Made by a program: the position numbers and the translations under genes. Source: Clostridia bacterium (GTDB lineage: Bacteria > Bacillota > Clostridia > Oscillospirales > CAG-272). From it: a stretch of 56,357 nucleotides of DNA. Within the stretch, counting starts at the first letter, position 1, and each line of letters starts with the position of its first letter. The notes under the pieces are model-generated. The model ran no database searches. It was given only the letters and a program-made list of their open reading frames with translations, and was not told the DNA's origin. Below, one piece after another: positions 21,358 through 29,140 of this stretch. The DNA lies in contig JAFVQW010000002.1 in NCBI GenBank assembly GCA_017504605.1, positions 1-56,357 of the forward strand, written 5' to 3'.

Positions 21358-23931
21358 TTATTTGGCCGAAAGAAAGTCGCGCATTTCCTTGAGTGTCCCC
21401 TCAAGCTCCGCCTTAAATTCGCGCACGCTGACGCGCAGAGCGCCGAGGCCGAGAATGATATTCTGCTCGGCGAGGTCGGAGCTGACAACCCGCACGCGGC
21501 GGTGCCTCGCCTCGTCGGCGGTGAGCCGCTCGATATAAGAGTCGGCGGTCTCTCCCTCCTCGGTATAGACAACGGTGACGAAGCCGAGCCTCTCGAGCGA
21601 GCCCTCGCCGCCTCGGCGAAGATGTCCGTCGAAGACTACGGTGGTCTTTACCCTCTTAAAGGCGGCATAGCTGCACACCGAGCGTATAAGTCTGTCGCGC
21701 GAGAGAGCGAGGTCGTCGGGCGAGGTAGCCGTTACGGCGCCGTCGGCAAAAATGAGGTTGTAGCCGTCGATAAGCAGGTGCTCCTCGCGGGGCGGCTCGG
21801 GCCTTTTCGGGCGGCGCGGCTTCTCGGCGGGAGCGGCGCTCTCGCGCCGCTCGGTAACCGTGCGCGGCTTGATTTTGCCGTAGGTCGCCTCGAAGATGCG
21901 CATAAGCTCCTTGTCATCAGCCGCGGCGCTTTGCCGCACGGGTCTTTTCCCGTCGGGCTCGGTGTCCCGCGGCTCGTCGCTCGAGCGGTCCCTCAGGCTT
22001 ATATGCATTTTCTCGTCCGCCTCGTTCCAGGGAACGCTGTAGCCCGCACCGCCGCGGCAGAATACCGACGAGGACGGATTACGCTCGTCGAGCTCGGGGG
22101 AATATCCGCGCTCGGCTATAATCTCCTCGGCGTTGTGCGCGGGGCGGTAGGCACCCGGTGTCAGGTGGATTTTACCCTCGCCCGCGGTGTAGGCGCGGAG
22201 CGTGCTCGGATAGGTGCGCATCGTATAGACGGGACAGCTGCCCGAGAGAGACGCCCACTCGCCAAAGATGTCGGGAGAGCCGAACTCGGCACTCATAGCC
22301 GAGAGGTCGGTCATCAGTCTGCCGAGCGAGCCCGCGGGCAGCTCGATTTTAAAATCAAAGGTAGGCTCGAGAAGAATACTCTCGGCCTTCATAAGCCCCT
22401 GCCTTACCGCGCGGTAGGTCGCCTGGCGGAAGTCACCGCCCTCGGTGTGCTTAAGATGCGCACGCCCCGCGACGAGGGTTATCTTGACGTCGGTAAGCGG
22501 CGCACCGATGAGAACGCCGCGGTGCATACGCTCCTCGATATGGGTGAGCACGAGCCTCTGCCAGCCCCTGCCGAGCGTATCGGGGTCGCACTCGGCGGCG
22601 GCGATAATGCCGCTGCCCTCGGGGAGCGGCTCTATAACGAGGTGAACCTCGGCATAGTGGCGAAGCGGCTCGAAGTGACCCGCGCCCCGTACCGTGTCGA
22701 GAATAGTCTCCTTATAAAGAATACTTCCCGTATCGAAGGCGAGCTCGAGCCCGAGCCTCTCGCGCGCGATAGCCTCGAGCACCTCGAGCTGGATTTCACC
22801 CATAAGGCGAATGTGTATCTCGCCGAGCCTCTCGTCAAAGGACAGAGAGAGCGTTGGGTCCTCATCAGCGAGTGTCTCAAGCCTCGCGTAGGCGAGGGGC
22901 GTGTCAATATCCGAGAGAATTTTAACACGGTAGTCGAGCACGGGTGAGAGCAGGGGCGTGTCGGAGCACTCCATACCGAGCCCCATTCCGGGGTAGGTGG
23001 ACGATAGGCCGTACAGTGCGGCAACGCACCCAGGCTCGGCCGATTGCGCGGGGCGCGAGCGGTCTGCCGAGAATATGCGTATCTGCTCGACCTTCTCGGT
23101 GTGGGGAGCACCCCGAGAGTCGATATAGGTTATACTATCTTTAGGTCGAAGGGTGCCGCCCGTGATTTTAGCGAAGGTGATACGGTTACCTGCTCCGTCG
23201 CGCAGGATTTTAAACACCCGTGCGCCGAAAACCTCGCCTTGATAGGGCTGGGGCAGGGTGTATCTGTCGATAACCGAGAGAAGCTCCGACACGCCCTGCA
23301 TCTTAAGCGCCGAGCCAAATATACAGGGGAAGATGCGCCGAGCGGCAATAGCCTCGGCAATCGAGCGAGTTTGTAAACTATCGTTTTCAAAATATTCCTT
23401 AATAAGCCCCTCGTCGCAGGCCGCCGCCTCCTCAAAGAAGGCGGGCGTGCCCTCGGCGCTGAAGGATATACAGCCACCCGAGAGCGAGAGCTTAAGCTCC
23501 GCGAGAAGGTCGGCCCTGCGCCTGTCACTGATGTCACACTTATTTATAAATATAAAGGTAGGAATATTTCGCGCCGCAAGAAGCCGCCAGAGCGTTTTCG
23601 TATGCGACTGCACGCCCTCGGGCGCGCTGATAACGAGCACGGCGTAGTCCTGCACCGAGAGAGCCCGCTCGGCCTCGGCCGAGAAGTCGGCGTGACCCGG
23701 GGTGTCGATAAGCGTAAGGTGGGTGCTCTCGGTGTCGAGGGTTGCCTGCTTCGAGAATATGGTTATTCCGCGGCGGCGCTCCTCGCTCTCGGTGTCGAGG
23801 TGGGCATCGCGCTTATCAACTCGGCCGAGCCTGTCGGTCGTGCCCGAGGCGTAAAGGAGCCCCTCGGAGAGCGTGGTTTTTCCCGCATCGACGTGAGCGA
23901 GTATGCCGAGAACTATGCTTTTCTTATCCAT
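21358..23931 (-). CDS. TetM/EF-G-like ribosomal GTPase fused to a Rae1/YacP-type NYN nuclease domain
   Basis: 857 residues; ribosome-protection proteins of the TetM type are about 640. Residues 1 to about 640 hold a translation-factor GTPase (AHVDAGKT 12-19, RGITIFSKQA, DTPGH, INKCD) and EF-G-like domains II-V, with the TetM-family block ERNPSSSVFCRGGAGYSVPW. A basic, proline-rich linker (about 650-715) leads to a C-terminal domain (717-857) with all hallmarks of NYN_YacP: LLIDGYNLIF (Asp 722), TVVFDGH (Asp 768), EEGETADSYI (Asp 797), VVSSDLAEQNIILGLGALRV (Asp 819). Known: TetM-type proteins bind the ribosomal A site; Bacillus Rae1/YacP is a ribosome-dependent endoribonuclease acting there. 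Inference: a single GTP-driven A-site mRNA cleaving factor. It follows azlD by 1 bp. Whether it gives tetracycline resistance is unknown. Confidence 0.93.
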   Translation of the reverse strand: MDKKSIVLGILAHVDAGKTTLSEGLLYASGTTDRLGRVDKRDAHLDTESEERRRGITIFSKQATLDTESTHLTLIDTPGHADFSAEAERALSVQDYAVLVISAPEGVQSHTKTLWRLLAARNIPTFIFINKCDISDRRRADLLAELKLSLSGGCISFSAEGTPAFFEEAAACDEGLIKEYFENDSLQTRSIAEAIAARRIFPCIFGSALKMQGVSELLSVIDRYTLPQPYQGEVFGARVFKILRDGAGNRITFAKITGGTLRPKDSITYIDSRGAPHTEKVEQIRIFSADRSRPAQSAEPGCVAALYGLSSTYPGMGLGMECSDTPLLSPVLDYRVKILSDIDTPLAYARLETLADEDPTLSLSFDERLGEIHIRLMGEIQLEVLEAIARERLGLELAFDTGSILYKETILDTVRGAGHFEPLRHYAEVHLVIEPLPEGSGIIAAAECDPDTLGRGWQRLVLTHIEERMHRGVLIGAPLTDVKITLVAGRAHLKHTEGGDFRQATYRAVRQGLMKAESILLEPTFDFKIELPAGSLGRLMTDLSAMSAEFGSPDIFGEWASLSGSCPVYTMRTYPSTLRAYTAGEGKIHLTPGAYRPAHNAEEIIAERGYSPELDERNPSSSVFCRGGAGYSVPWNEADEKMHISLRDRSSDEPRDTEPDGKRPVRQSAAADDKELMRIFEATYGKIKPRTVTERRESAAPAEKPRRPKRPEPPREEHLLIDGYNLIFADGAVTATSPDDLALSRDRLIRSVCSYAAFKRVKTTVVFDGHLRRGGEGSLERLGFVTVVYTEEGETADSYIERLTADEARHRRVRVVSSDLAEQNIILGLGALRVSVREFKAELEGTLKEMRDFLSAK

Positions 23932-23932
23932 A

Positions 23933-24253
23933 CTACCCCCGAGAGAAGAAGCTTAGTAGGAGCTCCGTAATAAGCGCCGCGCCCGATGAGAGCGCCGCCG
24001 AGAGTGAGAGCGAGCGCGAGAATAGCGCCACGGCGCAGGCGACGAGGAGTCCGACCGCCGCCGAGATAATATTCCCCGTGGTAAAGAGCGCCTCGGGAAG
24101 CGTCATAGCCGCGAGCACTGCGAAGGGAATGTAATAGAGAAAGGATTTGGCGAAGCGGCTCTTCACCGTGCCGCGCATAAGCGAGAAGGGCAGGGCGCGG
24201 ATAAGATAGGTCGAGCCGACGAGAATTAAAAAATAGATAGGAAAGCCCGTCAT
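23933..24253 (-). CDS. azlD: AzlD family branched-chain amino acid exporter subunit
   Basis: 106 residues with about four hydrophobic helices; signature STYLIRALPFSLMRG near the N-terminus as in AzlD. The small partner of AzlC, exporting branched-chain amino acids and analogues across the membrane. Start overlaps the azlC stop by 4 nt, indicating translational coupling. The GTPase-NYN gene begins 1 bp after its stop. Confidence 0.9.
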   Translation of the reverse strand: MTGFPIYFLILVGSTYLIRALPFSLMRGTVKSRFAKSFLYYIPFAVLAAMTLPEALFTTGNIISAAVGLLVACAVALFSRSLSLSAALSSGAALITELLLSFFSRG

Positions 24254-24951
24254 TTCTCCACCTCCCCCTCGGTGCGCGGGAAGAATACCGCACCGAAAAA
24301 TGCCGCGAGGAGCGCCGATATGCTGACCGCGAGGCCCGAGGGCACGGCGGTAAGCGGCGGAAGGAAATAAAAGAGCGAGGAAAGCGCTATGGCGACGAGA
24401 ACCACCGCGAGCACCGAGCGCTCTGCGCGCGCGGCGGGCAGGACAATCGCTACGAACATAGCGTAGAGGGCGAGCGAGAGCGAGCTTAGAACGGCCTCGG
24501 GCAGAATACCGCCGACGAGGGCGCCGACGAGGGTGCCGAGCGTCCAGCCGATATGGGGTAAAAGAGACAGACCGAAGAAGAAGCTCGGGGTTATTTCCTC
24601 CTCCCGCGAGGCTACGGCAAAAATCTCGTCTGTGATATAGAAGCCGAGCAGCCAGCGGAGCACGCCGCGGAACCTCGGCGAGAGCCTCTGCGTAAGAGAT
24701 ACCGACATAAAGGCGTAGCGCATATTTATCGTAAGCTGGGATATGAGCATAGTTATATACCCACCCGCCGAGGCGATAACGCCGACGGCGGCGAGCTGAC
24801 CCGCCGAGGTGAGTGTCAGAGCTGATATAAGGACGGCAGATGGGGCATCGAGCCCGAGCGACACCGCGATAATTCCGAAGGAGAAGGAAACCGCGAGGTA
24901 GCCGAGCGCGATTGGAACACCGCTTCTTAGTCCTCGATAAAAAGAATTCAT
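24250..24951 (-). CDS. azlC: AzlC family branched-chain amino acid exporter subunit
   Basis: 233 residues, the usual AzlC length, with several transmembrane segments. Family motifs: GVPIALGYLAVSFSFGIIA, LTSAGQLAAVGVIA, LTINMRYAFMSVSLTQRL and LLGFYITDEIFAVAS. Forms a two-component exporter with AzlD. The AraC-type regulator gene lies 24 bp upstream on the same strand, so regulator, exporter pair and GTPase-NYN may be one transcript. Confidence 0.93.
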   Translation of the reverse strand: MNSFYRGLRSGVPIALGYLAVSFSFGIIAVSLGLDAPSAVLISALTLTSAGQLAAVGVIASAGGYITMLISQLTINMRYAFMSVSLTQRLSPRFRGVLRWLLGFYITDEIFAVASREEEITPSFFFGLSLLPHIGWTLGTLVGALVGGILPEAVLSSLSLALYAMFVAIVLPAARAERSVLAVVLVAIALSSLFYFLPPLTAVPSGLAVSISALLAAFFGAVFFPRTEGEVEK

Positions 24952-24975
24952 TTTAGGCAGTCCTTTGCTTGAGGT

Positions 24976-25800
24976 TTACGGCATGCGGCGGTACTCACCG
25001 GGGGTCATGCCCATAATATCGCGGAATACGCGGCAGAAGCTCTTGGCCTCGGGAAATCCGACCTCGGCGGCGATATCCGAAATTTGCATCGAGCTCTCGC
25101 GCAAAAGCCCGAGAGCACAGCTTATTCTGTGCCTGTTAAGCCTCTTGTGAAAGCTCTCGCCGACAATCGTCTTGAAGGTGCGGCAGAAGTTACTCGTGCT
25201 ACAGCCTGCGGCACGCGCCGCCTCCTCTACGTCAATCGGCGTATTATAGCGCGAATAAATAAGCTCGAGCGCACGCTCGACGCTCTCTATTCTGTGCAGC
25301 TCCTCGGCACGGCGTGCCGCGGGTGCCTTTTGACTTGAGGTGAGCTCTATAAGAGAGGCTATAATTTTATATAGATTGCCTGTTTTTCTTAAAGATGAGG
25401 TTGGAGAGGGGCTCATACAGAGTCTAACCGTGTCATCGAGCAGTGCTCTGAGCTCTCTGAGATTTCCGTCGGCGCCGTCGAGCGAGATGATAGGTGTGTC
25501 AAAGAAGAGCTCCCGAAGGCTCGGTAGGTAATTTTTAAGAAACGATATACCGAGAATACCCGAGAGAACGCGAAGCTCCTCATTGCTCTTCTTAGCTCCG
25601 CCGTGAAGCGCCATCGGCGGTATCAGGAGAAGGTCGCCCGTATTCACCGAGTAGCTCTTACGGTCAATATCAATCTCAAAGCCGCCAACGAAGCAGTATG
25701 CAAACTCAAAATCGGCGTGTATATGCTCGCCGCCGCAGCGCATAGCACCTATCCAGAGCTTATAGGGTCTGTCGTCGGGGCGCATTTGCTCGTAACGCAT
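24976..25800 (-). CDS. AraC-family transcriptional regulator with N-terminal cupin
   Basis: 274 residues. N-terminal AraC-type cupin (about 15-100: HIHADFEFAYCFVGGFEIDI, TGDLLLIPPMALHGG), then a C-terminal double HTH (about 172-270): NTPIDVEEAARAAGCSTSNF, CRTFKTIVGESFHKRLNRHR, LLRESSMQISDIAAEVGFPE, CRVFRDIMGMTPGEYRRM. The effector is unknown; sugars and aromatic compounds are common in the family. Probably controls the azlCD genes directly downstream or a distant catabolic locus. Confidence 0.93.
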   Translation of the reverse strand: MRYEQMRPDDRPYKLWIGAMRCGGEHIHADFEFAYCFVGGFEIDIDRKSYSVNTGDLLLIPPMALHGGAKKSNEELRVLSGILGISFLKNYLPSLRELFFDTPIISLDGADGNLRELRALLDDTVRLCMSPSPTSSLRKTGNLYKIIASLIELTSSQKAPAARRAEELHRIESVERALELIYSRYNTPIDVEEAARAAGCSTSNFCRTFKTIVGESFHKRLNRHRISCALGLLRESSMQISDIAAEVGFPEAKSFCRVFRDIMGMTPGEYRRMP

Positions 25801-25839
25801 AAAAGCCTCCCGTTATTATTTTTAGTTATCCTTTGCTTT

Positions 25840-25868
25840 AATATATCACACGCGCGTGGAATTGTCAA
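25840..25868 (-). promoter_or_regulatory. Promoter of the araC-azlCD-GTPase unit
   Basis: On the minus strand TTGACA, 17 bp, TATATT; the spacer carries the palindrome-like CACGCGCGTGTG next to the -10 box, part of the shared spacer motif. Confidence 0.75.
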
Positions 25869-25911
25869 CACCATTTAAGAATTTTTGGGTAACGGCGGAT
25901 TAGCAAAAGAA

Positions 25912-25937
25912 AAACCGCGCCGAGCTCGGCGCGGTTT
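25912..25937 (-). terminator. Terminator of the ASCH gene
   Basis: A 26-bp perfect palindrome (AAACCGCGCCGAG and its complement), followed on the minus strand by TTCTTTT. Confidence 0.75.
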
Positions 25938-25946
25938 GTTCATGTT

Positions 25947-26291
25947 TTAGGGAAATTCAATCTCAATTCCTATTACTCCGTATTGCTTTTGTTTTTCTTT
26001 TGAGTAATAAATATCCATATCGGACGGGGTAGCCACAGATATATCGTCCTCGGTGTATCCGCATTTCAAGAGAGGAAGTTTGCCGTATAGCTCCTCAAAC
26101 GAAGCAAATTTGTGAAGAGCAATAACGCGACAACATAAAGATTTCGTTGGGTCAGACGAGTTTACAAATTTAATCTCGTCGCCGACGGATATAAGCCTGC
26201 GTTTTTCGTCATATAATCGCAGCTCGATAGTTTTCCTGCCGCTTTGTATCATTTCAAATGGCGTGCTATGTAATTTCATCACATGTTTCAT
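25947..26291 (-). CDS. ASCH-domain (PUA-like) protein
   Basis: 114 residues. ASCH signature: MKLHSTPFEMIQSGRKTIEL, RLYDEKRRLISVGDEIKFVN, CCRVIALHKFASFEELY and a C-terminal YYSKEKQKQYGVIGIEIEF. ASCH domains are related to PUA RNA-binding domains; some members hydrolyse N4-acetylcytidine or act in RNA metabolism, but this one cannot be assigned. It is more AT-rich than its neighbours, suggesting transfer. Start at MKHVMKLH; the second Met (4 residues later) is also possible. Confidence 0.85.
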   Translation of the reverse strand: MKHVMKLHSTPFEMIQSGRKTIELRLYDEKRRLISVGDEIKFVNSSDPTKSLCCRVIALHKFASFEELYGKLPLLKCGYTEDDISVATPSDMDIYYSKEKQKQYGVIGIEIEFP

Positions 26292-26346
26292 TTTGATTTT
26301 TCCTTCAAAGTAGTCACAGAAGAAACCAGCATGCGGCAGCGCCGCT

Positions 26347-26446
26347 CATAACTGCGAGCATTCGCGAGCACCTTAACTGCGCGAAGCGTATCATAACTGA
26401 TAACTTGCAGCAGGCAATCATAGTTGAGTTTTGCTATGCAAAACTC
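26347..26446. repeat. Mini-hairpin array 3 (linker CATAACTG)
   Basis: Linker CATAACTG at 26347 and 26392, CTTAACTG at 26372, CATAGTTGAG at 26419. Spacers include GCGA-GCAT-TCGC, GCGC-GAA-GCGT, TTGC-AGCAG-GCAA, and GAGTTTTGC-TAT-GCAAAACTC (26426-26446), whose last bases overlap the guaA stop codon. Same architecture as arrays 1 and 2, with a different linker. Confidence 0.6.
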
Positions 26447-27425
26447 ACTCCCACTCTATCGTACCAACAGGCTTCGGCGTGAGGTCGAGAAGAACACGGT
26501 TAATGCCGTCAACCTCGGCGGTAATTCTGTCGGTTATCTTATGAAGAATATCGTAGGGGATTTCCTCGATAGTCGCGCTCATAGCATCGGTGGTGTTCAC
26601 CGCACGGATAATCGCGGGCCAGCCCTCGTAGCGCTTACCGTCCTTAACGCCGACACTCTTGAAATCGGGCACGGCGATAAAGTACTGCCATACCTTCTCG
26701 GCAAGACCGCACTTATCAAACTCCTCACGGAGAATTGCATCGGCCTCGCGGAGCGCACCGAGTCTGTCGCGCGTGATAGCGCCGAGACAGCGAACGCCAA
26801 GACCGGGACCCGGGAAGGGCTGACGGTAAACCATAGCGTGGGGCAGACCGAGCGCCTCTCCGACTACTCTTACCTCGTCCTTGTAGAGAAGCTTCACGGG
26901 CTCGACGAGCTCGAATTTCATATCCTCGGGAAGGCCGCCGACGTTGTGATGTGCCTTAACGCCGTCGGACTCGAGTATATCGGGATAAATGGTGCCCTGC
27001 GCGAGAAAATGAACGTCGGTCAGCTTCTTTGCCTCCTCGTCGAACACCTTTATAAACTCGCCGCCGATAATCTTACGCTTGCGCTCGGGCTCGGCAACGC
27101 CCGCAAGAAGGTCGAGAAATCTGTCAGAGGCATCAATATAAATGAGATTGGCGTCAAGCTCCTTACCGAACACATCGATTACCTGCTCGCTCTCGCCCTT
27201 ACGCATAAGGCCGTGGTTGACGTGCACGCAGATAAGCTGCTTGCCGATAGCCTTTATAAGAAGCGCCGCAACCACCGACGAGTCAACGCCGCCCGAGAGT
27301 GCGAGGAGCACCTTGTTTTTTCCTACCTGCTCTCTTACGAGAGCAACCTGCTCGTCGATAAACGCATTCGCCAGAGCGGGTGTGGTGATACGCTCCATAT
27401 TGTCGGGTCTTTTGTTAGGGTTCAT
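26445..27425 (-). CDS. guaA: GMP synthase, ATP-pyrophosphatase subunit (no amidotransferase domain)
   Basis: 326 residues from the ATG at 27425 (GGAGG 6 bases upstream); in-frame starts further up lack an RBS. It contains the N-type ATP-PPase with the PP-loop LLALSGGVDSS (about residues 42-52), GTIYPDILESDGVKAHHNVG, the GMP synthetase dimerisation domain (FPGPGLGVRCLGAITRDRL) and the C-terminal DLTPKPVGTIEWE. It amidates XMP to GMP. Most bacterial GuaA proteins are about 510-525 residues with an N-terminal glutamine amidotransferase, absent here. It must use ammonia or a separate GuaAa-like subunit encoded elsewhere, as in archaea. Confidence 0.92.
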   Translation of the reverse strand: MNPNKRPDNMERITTPALANAFIDEQVALVREQVGKNKVLLALSGGVDSSVVAALLIKAIGKQLICVHVNHGLMRKGESEQVIDVFGKELDANLIYIDASDRFLDLLAGVAEPERKRKIIGGEFIKVFDEEAKKLTDVHFLAQGTIYPDILESDGVKAHHNVGGLPEDMKFELVEPVKLLYKDEVRVVGEALGLPHAMVYRQPFPGPGLGVRCLGAITRDRLGALREADAILREEFDKCGLAEKVWQYFIAVPDFKSVGVKDGKRYEGWPAIIRAVNTTDAMSATIEEIPYDILHKITDRITAEVDGINRVLLDLTPKPVGTIEWE

Positions 27426-27459
27426 ATTAAGCCTCCGAGTTTCAATTTTTAGATAATTC

Positions 27460-27488
27460 ATTATACACCTTTTCTTTTCTAAATACAA
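27460..27488 (-). promoter_or_regulatory. guaA promoter
   Basis: On the minus strand TTGTAT, 17 bp, TATAAT. No purine riboswitch-like fold is visible in the 35-base leader. Confidence 0.65.
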
Positions 27489-27553
27489 GATATTTTTTCA
27501 CAAAAATATCGTTTTTTTCATAGATTGAAAGAGTACGGAAGGAGAAAAAGGAT

Positions 27554-28162
27554 ATGCTTGTTATAAAGCCATACAGGCGCGACCGCGCGGTCGAGTATGC
27601 GAGAAAGTACGCCTTCGGTCAAAATCCCGTATTCGGTAACTTTCGCGGCATTGGCGGCAACTGCACGAACTTCGTCTCGCAGAGCATTTACGCCGGCTCC
27701 TGCGTTATGAACTATAAGCCGACGTACGGCTGGTATTACATATCGCTCGATAACCGCGCGCCCGCGTGGACGGGGGTTGATTTTTTCTATAATTTTATGA
27801 CACAGAACACCGACGTCGGCCCGTTCGGCAGTGAGGTGCCGAGAGATGCACTCGAGAACGGCGACGTAATTCAGCTCGGGCGGAATGACGACGGCTATTA
27901 TCACACGCTCCTCGTCGTCGGCTTTGACGGTGAGGACCCGCTCGTTGCGGCGCAGACCGACGACGCCTATGCGAGGCCGCTCTCGACCTATACCTACGAC
28001 TTCTCGCGCTTTATAAAGATAGACGGGGTCAGGGTCGAGGTAGCCGACTCGGCGCTCGGGGTGGACTGCTTCGAGAGCGTTTTTAACGGCGTGGAAATCG
28101 TCACGCCCCCGGGCGTGGTTTTGCCCGAGCCGACCCCGACACCCGAGCCGAGCGAGACGTAG
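27554..28162 (+). CDS. Putative amidase-domain protein (Amidase_6)
   Basis: 202 residues. It matches the Amidase_6 domain of Firmicutes: YRRDRAVEYARKYAFGQNPV, GGNCTNFVSQSIYAGSCVM with the presumed catalytic Cys (about residue 34), a W-rich middle, and GDVIQLGRNDDGYYHTLLVV with the presumed His. The PEPTPTPEPSET tail is a short proline-rich end. No signal peptide is apparent, which is odd for a wall-acting enzyme; many homologues have one. GGAAGGAG lies upstream. Role in spore or wall hydrolysis is possible but not shown. Confidence 0.8.
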   Translation: MLVIKPYRRDRAVEYARKYAFGQNPVFGNFRGIGGNCTNFVSQSIYAGSCVMNYKPTYGWYYISLDNRAPAWTGVDFFYNFMTQNTDVGPFGSEVPRDALENGDVIQLGRNDDGYYHTLLVVGFDGEDPLVAAQTDDAYARPLSTYTYDFSRFIKIDGVRVEVADSALGVDCFESVFNGVEIVTPPGVVLPEPTPTPEPSET

Positions 28163-28192
28163 AAAAAGGCAGAGCCGAGGCTCTGCCTTTTT
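28163..28192. terminator. Bidirectional terminator
   Basis: AAAAAGGCAGAGCC-GA-GGCTCTGCCTTTTT, a perfect 14-bp stem with T-runs on both strands, between convergent genes. Confidence 0.9.
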
Positions 28193-29140
28193 CTATTTAA
28201 ATATTCTGTGGTCTCTGCCCGAGAAGAAGAGCACACGGTAGTCCGAGCCGACGATACGCGAATAGATGCGGCCGTCGTATTTACCCGCGAGCTCCTCGGC
28301 CGAGAGGTTGGTCGAGATTATCGTCGAGAGGCCTCTGTTCTGTCTCGTGCTGATTAGGTTATAGAGCGCCGAGACGGTGAACTGATTTGAGAACTCCGCG
28401 CCGAGGTCGTCTATGATAAGAAGCTCGCACTCGAGGAACTTATCGCTCTCGGGCTCGCTCCTGTCGCGGCCTGCTCTGAAGCGGTCGTTCTCAAAGGCCG
28501 AGACGATATTTTGCGCGCTGTCGTAGAGCACGCTGAAGCCGCGGGAGATTACCTCTTTTGCAATTGCGGTTGTTATATGGGTCTTGCCCGTGCCCGTCGA
28601 GCCGATAAGGAGAAGATTGTCACGGTGCGTGCCGAAGCCCTCGGCAAAGCGGCGGGCCGTGTCAACGTTCGTCTTCATTCTCCGTGCCTCGTCCTCACTG
28701 CCCGCGTACCACGCGAGGTCGAAGTTGTCGAAGGACTGCTTATCAACAAGCCTTCCCATTCCCGACGAGGCGAGGTTCTTTGAAAAGAAGATTTCGCGTA
28801 AGCAGGAGCACATTTTCGTTCCGACAAAGCCCGCATCGCGGCATTTCGGACAGGAATAATGCACCTCGGTATAGTCCTCGGGAAGGCCGAGCGAGATGAG
28901 CACCTCGCGGCGCTCCTTCATAAGCGCCTCATTCCTCTCCCGAAGGGGGGCGAGGTCGCCGCCCGAGCAGGCGATTTTAAAGAGCGTGAGCCCTGTTTTG
29001 GTAAGCTCCGCATCAATTTCGGCAATCCTCGGGCTCCTCGCACGGAGCTCAAGGTTGCGTGCATCTGCCTCGGCTATTGCCGCGAGCCGCCTTTTTTCTA
29101 TCTCCTCCTTAGCGAGGGCAAAGTTTTCTCTCGTATACAT
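28193..29140 (-). CDS. DnaI/DnaC-like replicative helicase loader
   Basis: 315 residues. The N-terminal half has a coiled segment then a zinc-binding cluster CPKCRDAGFVG...CSC (about 95-110). AAA+ ATPase domain: LLLIGSTGTGKTHITTAIAK (Walker A about residues 176-183), ELLIIDDLGAE (Walker B) and STIISTNLSAEEL sensor region, with an arginine-finger-like IYSRIVG. It should load DnaB helicase on single-stranded DNA. The DnaD-domain gene ends 1 nt into its start, so the two replication genes are coupled, matching the DnaD-DnaI arrangement of Firmicutes. Confidence 0.92.
   Translation of the reverse strand: MYTRENFALAKEEIEKRRLAAIAEADARNLELRARSPRIAEIDAELTKTGLTLFKIACSGGDLAPLRERNEALMKERREVLISLGLPEDYTEVHYSCPKCRDAGFVGTKMCSCLREIFFSKNLASSGMGRLVDKQSFDNFDLAWYAGSEDEARRMKTNVDTARRFAEGFGTHRDNLLLIGSTGTGKTHITTAIAKEVISRGFSVLYDSAQNIVSAFENDRFRAGRDRSEPESDKFLECELLIIDDLGAEFSNQFTVSALYNLISTRQNRGLSTIISTNLSAEELAGKYDGRIYSRIVGSDYRVLFFSGRDHRIFK

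Noticed and set aside
21262..22947. 561-codon open frame on the plus strand, antisense to the GTPase-NYN gene
   Set aside because: GC-rich antisense shadow: Arg/Ala/Gly/Glu-rich, no RBS, no family motif, fully inside a well-supported gene.
21358..23931. Straight call of tetracycline resistance determinant
   Set aside because: Chromosomal context and the added nuclease domain differ from mobile tet genes; resistance cannot be claimed from sequence alone.
27426..27488. Purine riboswitch upstream of guaA
   Set aside because: The leader is about 35 nt and lacks the conserved three-way junction sequences.
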